Source: Klebsormidium nitens (Eukaryota; Streptophyta; Klebsormidiophyceae; Klebsormidiales; Klebsormidiaceae). From it: a stretch of DNA of 64,000 nt. This document shows positions 1 through 11,200 of the stretch, piece by piece. The DNA lies in the NCBI GenBank assembly GCA_000708835.1, contig DF237147.1, positions 7,169-71,168 of the forward strand, read 5' to 3'. Positions within the stretch are counted from its first letter, which is position 1. Every line of letters begins with the position of its first letter. The position numbers were made by a program, and so were the translations under genes. Below the pieces are notes generated by a model, which was not told the origin of the DNA, did no database searches, and saw only the letters and a program-made list of their open reading frames with translations.

Positions 1-1067
1 CCCAAGTGAGCAAGCACACGACCTTGCAAGCGCTCCTAGCGGTGGTTGCGGAGCGCGACTTGGAGTTGCACCAATTGGACGTCAAGACGGCGTTCCTCAA
101 CGGTAAGCTCGAGGAGGAGATCTACATGAAGCAACCGGAGGGGTACGAGCAAGGCGGGCCCAACGTGGTTGCCACCTCAAGCGCACCATGTACGGGTTGC
201 GCCAAGCACCGCGTGCGTGGCACACGCGGTTGAAGAAGGAGCTCGGTAACTTCGAGTTCGTGGCGTCCTTTGCGGATGCGGTGCTCTTCGTGGAAAAGGT
301 GAACGGGGAGCGGGTTTACCTCATCGTTTGGGTGGACGAGATCCTCGTCGCGGCCCGGGGAGCGGAGCGGATTGCGAAGGTGAAGGCGCACTTGGCGGAC
401 AAGTTCGACGTGCGGGACTTGGGGGAGGCGACGTACTTCCTCCGGAAGGAGTTGGCGCGCGACCGGGAGGCGCGAACTTTGAAGCTCACCCAAAAGAAGC
501 TCACCGGAGAGCTTGTTGCGCGGCACGGATTGGCGGGCGCAAGGGCGCGCTCGGTCCCCCTTGGTGCGGGGAAGAAGTTGACGAGAGTGTGAGCCGCTTG
601 ACACGGCGAGATTCCCCTATAGCGAGCTCATAGGAAGCTTGCTCTACTTGAGTGTGTGCACGCGGCCCAACATTACTCAGGCCGTGGGGGCATTGGCGCG
701 CTACACAAGCGCGCCAACGGACGCACATTGGGCGGCGGCGCTTGAGGTGGGGACCGCGGAGGACGGAATAACCTTTGGGGGGAGCGGTGAGGTCCTTGAG
801 GCGTTTTGCGACACGGACTTTGCGGGAGACGTTGACACGAAGCGTTCCACGACCGGGTACGTCTTCCTGATGTACGGGGGAGCGGTGCGTTGGTCGAGCC
901 GTCTTCAGCCGACAATTGCGGCGTCGACGGTGGAAGCAGAGTATATGAGTGCGGGGCAGGCGGTAAAGGAGGCGCTGTGGTTTCGCAAGTTGGCGGGAGA
1001 CTTGAATTCGAATCTTAGTGGAGACAACTTGGACGTGAATGCTCAAAAGGGTTGCATGTGTGCGTAA
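1..1067 (+). pseudogene. Ty1/copia retrotransposon remnant (reverse transcriptase and RNase H)
   Basis: This is a decayed 3' part of a copia-type pol gene, already truncated at the window's left edge. About 6-170 encodes the RT motif [20 protein letters not shown]. The frame then shifts, and 188-592 continues with [12 protein letters not shown] and a block reading VWVDEILVAARG, which corresponds to the family's YVDDxLV catalytic box. A stop at 590-592 breaks the frame, and 639-1067 resumes with the RNase H part (CTRPNITQAVGALARY, FCDTDFAGDVDTKRSTTGY, STVEAEYMS). The changed catalytic aspartate and at least two frame breaks make it non-functional. No gag, protease or integrase lies inside the window. 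I found no clear LTR in the following 2 kb. The copia assignment is firm; the age and family are not known. Confidence 0.9.
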
Positions 1068-2021
1068 GCATATTATGCATAGGGGTTCCATTTACTGACT
1101 GGTGGGAAAGAGACGAGCCTGGAAGGAATGATGTGATTGGAGAATCCGATCTGCACATTATGTTAAGTTTGACGCACCACCACTTGGGCGACACTGGCGC
1201 CCGAGTAATCCAAATGGTAGCGCGTCAACCTTGATACTACAAACGTCACCTCCGGGACTGGCCCAATCAAAGCGTCCTAGAGCACCTTCGAAGTCCCCGG
1301 TAAGACTTCCGGCAGAATCGGACCAAAGATACTGGAAAAGGTGAGAAGTTTGGGGACCGAACACAGCCCAAAGACTTTGCGCCGAACACAACACGGACTC
1401 CGAAAATAGAGAAACTGAAAAGAGGATTGAGTCCTAAGGTGCTTGGTCGAATCAAAAAAAAAGAACTAGATCAAATGTAGGAGCAATGAAAAACTATGGG
1501 CATCCCCGAAGGCGATCACAAACGCTCTGGCAGATTTCAACTCGAAGAGGAAGTGGAGTACGAGAAAGCCCAAAAAGAGGGGGAAAAAAGAAAGGAAGCA
1601 GAGCTGAAGCTGAAGACAGAGGACGATGAAGGGCAGAAGTGGGAAACGACAGAGATGGCCCACGGGGTTGGATTAAGTGAAGATTGCGCTCGAGGAAAGT
1701 GCGTTGAACCGGGGTTGCCGCCAAGCACGGATGCCGAAAAGGGGCCTACTTTGGGAGTCACCGGCGGGGCCGTGGGCGGCGGTTGGCGAAGCTGAAGGGC
1801 GCGGTCGATTTAAGGGAGCCGGTCGCAGAGCTAGGGCATGAAGCCGCTCCTCAAGCGCCATTTGCGTTGGTAAGTCGCTTTCGCTTCATGCACGTGCCAT
1901 CCAAGGCTTTCGCTTCAAGAAAGAAATCCAATGCTGACGAACAACTTCGCCCTGAGTGTTGAGATTAAGGTTGGTTGACGGCCAAATTGTGGACATTGAG
2001 AACAAAGAGAAGAACTACTTG

Positions 2022-2415
2022 TAAGACTAAGATGAAAGAGAGTGAGGGCTTTACACATTAAGATGAAAGAAGCTGAAGACTTTGGCAGATGAAGAGAGAA
2101 GGGTTGAGAGCTTGGCAGATGAAGATGAAAAGGATTGAGTACCTGATAGATTAAGATGACAGGAGCTATAGCTTCTCCCGAGCAACCTGCTACTTTTAGT
2201 GTCATCTAATTTAGAACAATTTCACTCACAAACAGACTGACTAAGTTACACTAATATTGTCACTAAAACTAGCAGATTGCTCGGGACTAGCTGTACATGC
2301 TTGGCGGATTAAGATAAAAGAAATTGAGCGCTCGATGGATTAAAATGAAAGGGATTGTGTGCTAGATTGGCAGATAAAAACCAAACAGATTTGGAAGAAT
2401 TTGGGAGATTAAGGA
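2022..2415 (+). repeat. Degenerate tandem repeat, about 30-32 bp unit
   Basis: A unit close to TAAGATGAAAGGAATTGAG followed by a G/C-poor tail ending in TTGGCAGAT recurs at about 2025, 2058, 2090, 2120 and 2152. It reappears at about 2310 and 2340 after roughly 140 bp of interruption. Copies differ by several substitutions and small indels. No coding potential is apparent. It could be a decayed minisatellite inside an old element. Confidence 0.6.
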
Positions 2416-2559
2416 CCTGGAAAAGGTAGATGCAAAAGATGAAGACCGGATTTGTGTGGACCATTCGATGGTAGTTGGTTGGAGTGACAGAAGCTAGGCC
2501 GTCGATTATAGTATCCACGTATCTAAGGGCTATGGTAGACTTGGACTAGGTTGAAGTAG

Positions 2560-3790
2560 ACCTAGCTACGGGATTGGACTTGACTTGAACCATTGTCATG
2601 TGATCGATATTCATACTAAGAGATGCTTGGTGAGAGTTAAGGCGCTTCTTTTGTGAAGGCGCTTGTTCGTGAGGGTGGTTGAATCCCTCGTAGGTTTCAA
2701 GCATGAGCGTGTGATTTTAACATTAGGTCGGTTAAGCAGTGCTCTCTTGTCATAGCGTTTTTGGAGTAGCTCGCAATTCCGCCTGTTAGAATTCGGTGAT
2801 CATAGTCAGCCGAATTACTATGCGATTAGGGTTCGCCCGAGTTGGGGTTTGAACTAGTGAACGCCGACGTGCGTGTACGGCGGTTAGACGGTTAAACCGT
2901 TAGGCGGTTTGGAGGTTAGGCGGTGGAGAGCGGCCGTCAGTGTAAGCCGTAGATGAGGATATCGAAGGCTAAGATTGAGTGTGACTGTGAGCTAGGCTAG
3001 TGAGCCTAGTAGTGTGTGACTTAGGCTAGTGAGCCTAGTAGGCTAATGAGCCTAGTGGAACGGGAGAGACCCGTAAGACATATGGTGGTGGAAACCACTA
3101 TTTTGATACATCATTCTAAGAGAAGTTTGTGAAGAGAAGGAAGCCGCTTGTGAGGCGCTTCGTGTGTTCCTCTTAGGATGCATGGCTGCCATCAATGAGT
3201 GATGAGCTTGGGTGCCGGGCAACACGATAAGACTCGATGACGAGTAATTCAAGTAGACTACGACTCCCTACCATGAGTTTCAACACCGCCTCCAACTCCA
3301 CTCGATTCTTGACGAGTAAGTGGTCGGGGTGTTTTAACGAACATTCGTTTTGAGGAAAAGATCGGATGGGCTTGCGCCATCTACCCTCGGTCAGAATTTG
3401 GTGTCGAGGGGTCGAGGGGCGGATCGGCCCTCAATTTGTGTGCTGAGACTAGTCAAATTCACCGGTCGAACCACCGTCCACTATTATACATGCTACCTGC
3501 GTTGCCACGAGCCTCCCGGTCCAAACTCTCACCCGTGCCATTACGACCGGCAGTGGTCACTCTTGAGTGGTCACCCATTTTAATCCAATCTTGATTGGAG
3601 TACATGCTAACTGTTGAAAACATTCACTCATGCTTGTAATAACATAGGGTCGAACTTCACCCTCACATACAAGCTGCTTCACAAAGAAGCGCCTTCCTCT
3701 CTTACAAGCATCCCCTAGAATGAGTCAGGTTCTTTTGATATGAGCTCAAGTCATATAGCCTAGCTCAAGCCTAACTTTAACCAACAAAAG
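2560..3790. repeat. Degenerate inverted repeat enclosing about 0.9 kb (candidate DNA element)
   Basis: The segment around 2615-2725 matches the reverse complement of about 3600-3715. Shared blocks in order are GATGCTTG, GGCGCTTCTTT, GTGAAG, GTGAGGGTG and CAAGCATGAG, with substitutions between them. Weaker similarity extends outward on both sides (GACTTGA and AGCCTAG-type blocks). I see no transposase in the interior. The arrangement fits a non-autonomous inverted-repeat element or a rearranged repeat; the ends and any target-site duplication were not resolved. Confidence 0.5.
2993..3057 (+). repeat. Short tandem palindromic repeat (TAGGCTAGTGAGCCTA)
   Basis: The unit TAGGCTAGTGAGCCTAGTA occurs twice (about 2993-3011 and 3022-3040), and a third partial copy reading GGCTAATGAGCCTAGTGG follows. 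Each unit is itself an inverted repeat: TAGGCT, a four-base loop, then AGCCTA. It lies inside the inverted-repeat element. Confidence 0.7.
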
Positions 3791-4549
3791 AACCCATCGA
3801 ACGGCTCACTGTCAAGTAAGAACCTAACATCGTACGGTCTCTACTAGCCTAGCTAACTTGCTAGTAACCACGGCCTAAAATCAACAATCTGGCCGCCTAA
3901 CCCACTATCACTTCCAACACTAACTTTGAAACGACTGCGTCGTTTCGCGAGTCCTGCGCAAAAGGTACTTTTGGCGAAATAAGTGAGCGTTGATTTTTTG
4001 AGCGCTGCTTTGGAACATCGCAGTGTCTTGACTGTAGAAATCAGGGGACTGTTTGGTGCCAAGCTCGCAGGGACTGATTTTGACACTGTTGTGCAACTTG
4101 GCAGATATTTTCGCGCACCATGTGGCAAACATCCATTACACGCTTGCATGCGGCGAGTCGAAACCGTATCGCAATGTGTACATGTCGCAGGTTCTGTGTA
4201 TAAACAAGGCGCAATTGACACTATCAAAACTCCAACAATTGGTGAGGTTTTTGCGCACCATCGATGCAATTTCTTACGGCCTGATCTTCAACGGCTACTT
4301 TGGCCTTATCTTTAGAATTGGATATCACAAACCGAATCAACTGACAGTCTCCTGCGGCCTTTAATTAGAGGCGAGGGTCGCGGCGTTTTTCAACAACTAA
4401 ATGTGTTAGAAACTTGAGGGAACTTGCAGTAGGACGAAATCATAAGTGACTGTGGCTTCGGACTTTGCCAAGTTCTTGCTCACCTTGTTTGCGTTGCGAG
4501 AACCCACATGTCACGTATCGGGATACTGGATTGCGGAGTTGAGCGCAGA

Positions 4550-4650
4550 AAAGCGCGAAGCACCGTGGTGGTACCTCGTCGGTACCCTAGTGCGACCTTG
4601 GTGCGTACAAGGTAGCACCACGAACGGTACGCGCTGTCGAAATTTTTTAG
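4550..4650. repeat. Imperfect foldback with GGTACC-containing arms
   Basis: CACCGTGGTGGTACC near 4562 pairs imperfectly with the sequence GGTAGCACCACGAACGG near 4610-4626, and GGTACC palindromes lie between and beside the arms. Further TACCGG/GGTACC motifs occur at about 4961, 5006 and 5045. This is a structural observation only; no gene is associated. Confidence 0.45.
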
Positions 4651-5467
4651 CTCGTCGGTACGGTGCAAAACGAATTTGGGCTCCGCGGTACCAGCAGGAA
4701 GAAACGGCACTGGTACTCAGTTGCTGCATGATTTTTGACATGCAGTTCCGTAAAAACCGGGACTTCTGTGGAAGATTTGTGGCTCTATGCAGATGGCTCC
4801 CCGGGGGCTGCTTGCTTATCTGACCGGGCATCCCTATTTCCTTGAGCTCACGCTCAATCGCGCCCGGTGTCTAATTATTGTACCACCGGGCTGTACGAGG
4901 CCACGATGGGACCTACCTCAAACCCAACCTTCGGAACTTTTTAAAAGTACGGTACCGGTACCTGAGTCGGGTCATACGGAACTCATACCTAGCTAGGAAC
5001 TCTGGGTACCGGTCGGTTCTGACATTGGCCATGCAATGGTTAGGGTACCGGTATCTACCGTAGTTTACCGGGGACATCTACTTGTACAGTATCGTATGTA
5101 TCTACCGTGGTACGACACCTGTCGCTATGTACACGACCGGACGGTTCATTTTCAAAATTCGTAATCAACGGATTTTTAAATCTGACTCGCCTCGCCGGAA
5201 GCCTGACAACCGTCCATTTCCTTAATTTCGGATTTCCGGATCTACGCCTAATGTACAACTAGCACGTACATAGCAGTTCTGCTTTAACCTTTGGGTTATG
5301 TCAGTCAGGATACCCCCGTGAATGTGGATACTCCACGAACCCCACAGGTCAGGTTAAACTTGGTTGCAGAGGCCTCGGAACTTGTCAGGTTTGTATGAGC
5401 TGAGCTTCCGCTCCCCTTCCGCTGAGCTGGACACATTTGAATTGAGCTCAGAATATCTACTGAGCAT

Positions 5468-5509
5468 CTGAGGAGTGGGCTCCCTGCACTGAGGAGTGGG
5501 CTCCCTGCA
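5468..5509 (+). repeat. Two perfect tandem copies of a 21-bp unit
   Basis: CTGAGGAGTGGGCTCCCTGCA is repeated immediately (5468-5488 and 5489-5509) without mismatch. It lies in non-coding flank. This looks like a recent local duplication. Confidence 0.85.
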
Positions 5510-5809
5510 ACTCCTAGCACAAAATAAGGGACCGGGGCAAAGCTCTTGATGGGCCCCTGCATTCACATCCTAGCTTTATAAAGCATGTGAAACGATTTTC
5601 TCTAGCTCAAAGAGAAATTCCAATGCAATAAAGAATGCCTTTAGAGGCTAATTGCAACTTTTGGAAGACCCGCATGGATGGACGCATGGCCACTATCGCA
5701 GCCATGATTGGGTTCGTTGAGAACGATTCCAAGGCTTGGAAACCATGGTTGCTTGCAGTCTCTCAGCTCCCTATGCGGAACCCTAAAATTTTACATACAA
5801 CCAGCAGAG

Positions 5810-5945
5810 TGCCAGTACGGTCCCACTGTACTAGCACCGTGGTACCAAGTTGGAGTCATCGCGATACAACTCCAGGATTTTGGAGTTCCGTACGGTGATT
5901 ATCGTACTGATACCGCAGTGGTACCACGGTGACTGTACGCTGACT
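5810..5945. repeat. Foldback with ACCGTGGTACCA arms
   Basis: CACCGTGGTACCA near 5831 is matched by its reverse complement TGGTACCACGGTG near 5922. Looser pairing extends outward (CTGTACTAG against CTGTACG). It shares its core with the foldback near 4562, so the two probably belong to one repeat family. Confidence 0.55.
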
Positions 5946-8285
5946 ACGCGGAGTTCAGGCTAGCAGAATCCGCGTACGTGACATGTGCCCCGACCCGGAC
6001 TGCCTGGCTATAAGAATTGCCCGAACCAAGCTGCCACCATTCACTTTATTTGTTAATGCAATTCTGATGATAATCATCGGATACGATGCGAGCAGCGGCA
6101 TATAACGTATTGGGATATAGCATGTCAGGAGAGTTGGATTCGCCCTCAGCACAAGAGGTGAGAAGGGAATTTGCTGAAGAAACGGCCATGTGTGATTTGG
6201 AGAATGGATATGCCGTGCAGACGACGGAGCCGGCCACCGGTGACGTACGTCACTGGGAGCAGGTGGCCGCTCGACGCATCCGCCCCTGGATCTAGGCTCC
6301 GTGGGACGGAGCCCACTCCAAGCATGTGCTGCCATATCTCAAGCCGCACAAGTTCACGGGCATGTCTTTTGGCAAAGGAATGATCAGAAGGAGGGCCAGA
6401 AGAAGCGACCGCGACGATCGAGGAGACGCGCCGGGTGGAAGTCCCATCCACCAGACTTCCGGCCGGGCCGCTTGTTCAAAACGAATCTGGCGGCGTACGA
6501 ACGGACCGCGTGGAGCACCGAAGCGATCTAGGCCCCTTGCCAAGATTACCGTCGGCTGGGGATCACGAGCCGGTCACAACTTACCCTCTTGTGGGGTTCG
6601 TTTCTCACTACATCGGCCGCCAAAGCGGACTGGTGGCATTGTATGGACGCCCGCAGATTCCGCTCAGCATGATTCGGGTTAGCTGGTTAGCCGTACATGC
6701 ATGGAGCGGATTTTTCGCCACCCATAAATGTGCACTTCTTGGAAGGAATCCCACGGGGTTTCTTCCAAAGGTGGGCAGACATGTGTGAGTCGGACGAATT
6801 ATGGAATAGATGTACAAATTATAATCCCGCAAAATGTACGATAGTGTAGTCGGATAAAACCGAGGCTGTCTCAGCTAGGGATATGGAAGCAAGGGACCAC
6901 ATACCAAGGTGCGCCCCTGGATGGTAAAGTGGTGACCCTGAACGAAGCTAGCAAAAGTCTCGGCATCGCCAACTGTTACGGCGACTCGATCAAGAAAGAC
7001 TTGATCAAATCAAATCAAAGATTTGACCTAGGATTCGCCATTGGCGTCCTCTGTCGAAGTTCTCAACATCCTGGTGTACCTTTTCTCCCATCCCAGCCCT
7101 TCAGCGAATGAACGTTCTGATTTGGATGGATAGCTAGGAAGGAGGTTTTTAATGACAATGCCGCGATTTCCGCTAGAATCACCGGCTAAATCTGACGCGA
7201 CTCGGACGCTTTTCCATTGGGAGAAGCTGTCACAGCTGTGACGAAAAAGTAAGATTTCGCTGCAACAATTACGGGCACGGCGTGCGTGGTCACGCGGCCG
7301 TCTAAAATACGTTGACGCACTGTCGTAGATAACATTGAACCCTGAATCTTTGCCGGTCACGAGGAGTTGAGTAGGAACCTCAGTGATCGGCTCTTAGTAG
7401 AGGCTTGAGATGATATGCATGAACTTGGACGTGATCGACGCGGCCCTCTTTTCTAGCCACCGAAATTTGGATGGCAAGGCGCTTCATTTGTCTCTTCTCC
7501 GCCATGCTTTGGCCATCTCATGCGGTATTCTCATGGTGCTGAGTGTGGAGTAGATTCTTCCTTTTGAAGACTGTAAAGCCCTTATCGAATCAGAGACTAG
7601 GTCTTGGGCTCGGATGCCGGAGCTTACAAAAGCAAGTGATTCGCCGCTAACTTGGGCCAAGATCAAGGACAGTTCGAGATGCAGAACAATGAAGTCACCT
7701 ACCGTTATGGAGTCTTCTTTTCTACTTTTTGCAGCCTTTCTACGTCATAACTAACGCACACGTCGGCAGCGGTTTTCAACTGTAAAACAAAGAGCGTTTC
7801 CTTAATATGCATGGCAAGCATTAGAAATCGTTCTTCAATCGATCCACATTGCATAAGACAGGCGTGTTGAATCACATCGCCTCAATAATACCTACTCAAA
7901 ATCACAAAGCGGGGTTCCATAACTTGTTGACGTAAATTAACCAATGTCTTGACCAACTCTTGAGCATTCAATCAAAGGGCCCCAGAACAATGATCAACTC
8001 TTGAGAGTTCGATTAGAACAAATCTCGGAAGCACGCCAATGGCAATAGTGATATAAAGGCAAAGTGGACGACGCAAAAGCGACAAGCTTCTAGCACCGCT
8101 TAGGGACCACTTTGCGTTCCCAAGCGATCCATTCAAATTTGATTCTAAAGGATCTTCAGGTTTCCGTCTAGAGCCATGATTAAGGAGCCACATAGCAAGT
8201 TGAGGGGTTAATGATCCCTTTATGCGGTCCTGCCGTAGGATAACCTAGCCCAAAACCTTAGCGCATTGAGGAGAAATTACTTGAC

Positions 8286-11200
8286 TTAGCGTTCCAAAGA
8301 AACACCATCGCTCAATAGCCGTTTAGTCTTGATGATGAGAACCTTCTCAAGAGTGCAACAACAAACTGGTCGGCGCCGCCCCCTCACCTGCACCAGGTTG
8401 ACCACCTGCTTGACCGCCCACCCGGGGGCCGCCAGCCCGGCCAGCCAGTACACCGCCCCCCGCTCCGTGTGGGCCCACGCGGGGAGCTGCACAGCGCAGC
8501 CAGCGTGAGAAGCTGCCCGGGCCACCACTTGACGTGGCAACTCCGCACGAGTGAGCTCCGAAGGAGAAAGATGGTACTTCTATGCAGAAGAGTCTAATGC
8601 CCGGCATATTTCGTGCTTCAAGGTGCTCTTCGAGGAGAGGGACCAGCGGGCACTCACCGCAGGCCACCCCCAGTAGAGCGGGTCGTGGAGGAGGTACAAG
8701 CACAAGTACAGCACCTGATACGAAGAGCGGCAAAATGAGGAGCACCGAAACCGGAACAGCTCTGTGTAGCATCCATGGATGAATTAAGTTGAGCAGAGGA
8801 GAGATTGTGCTTTCGTCGCTAGAGAGCTCCAAGCTTGTGTTCAAAGTAGGGCGGACTTCAAGCGTTGGAGACGTATGCAACCTCTCTTTGTACCAGGTCC
8901 TCGGACTAGAGGGTAGGCCGCAGTTGAGCTACCAAAGATCGCTGTGTTGCGGCGCATCACACGAGGCAGCCCAAGCTTAGCCTGAGGCTTGAGCCACGCT
9001 GTTTCGCCAAGCTTCTACAGAAGTCTGCTGGCCAGCTCTGTGCAGCACGGCCCCCGCAAGCACACCTCCCAGGGCCGCTGGCGGCACTGGGCAGAAGGGA
9101 ACGAGGGCAAGAGACTGCCGGACCTCCGTCGCGACCCCAGGCGGTACCGGTCGCGGTCTTGCGGGGGAATCACCCGGGGTGGGCAATCAGAGGGCGGCCG
9201 CATGGCGGGCGTGCGGCGGTGGGCGGGCTCACCTCCGCCCCGATGCAGCAGTAGCCCATGACGGCGCGGTAGCGGTAGTAGAGGCGCAGCAGGAAAAAGG
9301 CGCGCGCGTCCACGTCCTTGTGGCTCGTCTTGCTCACCAGGAACGTGCTGCACGCGACACACCGCCCGAGGGGGACAGTGAGAGCGAGGAGACACGCGAC
9401 GGGGACAACGACGGCTCGGCGAGCGCTTCGAGATAGACTGGTGGCTCCCTAAGAACCACGATACGAGACTTCGAGCAGATGCAACCTTTCCGAACATTAT
9501 CTTTATAGCAACGAAACGATCAGACGTCTTGGCAAACGGATAGGCAACAAACACGAAGCCGCTAGCTCCAACTCCTGGGGCGCAACTGGTGACGAAAGGG
9601 AAGAGGAGAAGGAGTTGTCGTAATTAGGTGTGAGTGCCAGGTGCCAAGGTCATCATGTCCGCATAAGGCGTGTTGTGCGGACGCAGAGGGATCCGCGAAG
9701 CTCAGGAAGGCTGCAGGCGTTTTCTGAAATGGGAGCCTCCCTTATTCATTAGAGACCTGGCGGTCAGTGCCGGCCGCTTCAGATAGTTCCGGTGAGCAGG
9801 CAGGCTGCTCGACGGTCTTACCAGTTTAACTTCTCAGAAGGGTCGAAGAACAGGCAAATCACCACAAAGCGCGCCACGTGCCACTATAGTCTGGTGGCAC
9901 GTGGCAATTCAAACATTCCAAAATTGCGCAAAATGCATCAGCAGCGGGTTAAAGTCCACTATTGTCTGAGATTACCAAGAGCCCCCATCACCACAAAATT
10001 GGATCACGGCAGTTTACAGCCTTGAGTCGCTCAGGATCTCAGGCTCGTTCATTTGAATGGTGACAAGGATTGGAGGATGCGCATTGGCTGGAGGTGGCCA
10101 GCCCCGGGCGCTAGTCGACCAACATTTGGGCGGGCCCACCTGTACATTTGCAGCCAGTGGCTGGCCACGTCCAGGACGAGCAGGCCCAGGCATGCCAGCC
10201 AGTAGTCCCTGCACGCACACACAGACAGCAATCGCTCAGGGCAGGGCAAACGTCGTCGACTTTCTCTGCGCCAAAGTGGCTCAGCAGTGACGGCAGTATG
10301 CCGTTGCAAAGAGCAGCAGTACACACAGCTCGACGAGATGTCCACGCCAGTTTTGTTGCAGCCCAACAAGTGCATCGGGAGCAGCTCGAAGCTTGCTGTC
10401 GGTGCTATGGAGTACGGGAACCTCGACAGTGTCCTGCTGGTGCATGCCTCCGCCCACCGTGCTCGTCAGAAGCGCTTAAGAAACCAACGAATGAGCAGCC
10501 GCAAGGACGGAATCCAGGACTGTCACCCGCATGTGGTAGGTGCGAGGCTGGGCGTGCGCGCTCACTTGTACAGGTGGGACAGCACCAGCAGCAGCCCCGC
10601 GGTGCTCACGCGGTCCGTCACCATGTCCAGGACCGCGCCAAAGGTCGAGGCTGCAACGCAGGCAAAGAAGGAATAAGTGAGCCTCGAAACCGACACCTAG
10701 CAACTTCTTCACTATCGCTTCCTGTTGAAAAGGGCTTGTTACAAAGGTGCTCGGCATTGAGCGGTGCAGCCACGAAGTGGTTGGTCATGTGTCTCGTTCA
10801 GGTCTTTGAGAAAGGAGCCAAAGAGGATTACAAATCAGCAATAAGAGATTGGCGTGCACTCAAGATCTTGTCTCACCAGAATTCTGGACCCGCAGCAGTG
10901 AGTGCAATTCTAGGCAACTGACCAAATTGATTTGGGATCTGTGTGGAGCAGAGCAAGAAACACATGCAAGCAAAGAACCGGGCATAGAAGAAACAGAACG
11001 GAAAGTAGTTCGGGCATAACATGGCGCAGCCTGATGGGAGACTTGAACTCGCAGCAACCCGCCCCGCAGCAAGGGCATGAGGCTGGGGGGGGAGAGAGCG
11101 TGGGCGTGCTCACTCTGGTTGAGCAGACGCGCAAAGCGGCCGTCCAGCTCATCGCACACAAAACTGCACCAGCAGCTGTCCACAGCGTCAGCAGGGGCAT

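Larger units (their letters stand above)
1068..8285. other. Gene-poor, repeat-rich flank
   Basis: No convincing protein gene was found in these 7.2 kb. Open frames are short, overlap on both strands and show no recognisable motifs or consistent splice-site framing. Composition is lower in GC than the gene-bearing part to the right. The stretch contains several degenerate repeats and inverted repeats listed separately (2022-2415, 2560-3790, 2993-3057, 4550-4650, 5468-5509, 5810-5945). Together with the copia remnant at its left end it looks like old transposon-derived sequence. Fast-evolving or very short genes cannot be excluded from sequence alone. Confidence 0.6.

Noticed and set aside
4550-4640. 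Folded sequence considered as a possible tRNA or structured RNA gene
   Set aside because: The arms do not give a cloverleaf and no A/B box pair is visible; it is better explained as an inverted repeat.
6086-6295. Plus-strand 69-codon frame with plausible composition (SMSGELDSPSAQEVRREF)
   Set aside because: No splice partners, no recognised family, and it lies in repeat-derived flank; kept as possible remnant only.
10148-10921. Plus-strand frame of about 257 codons opposite PI synthase
   Set aside because: The minus strand encodes conserved PI synthase exons 4 and 5 with correct splice phases; the plus-strand translation shows no family features.
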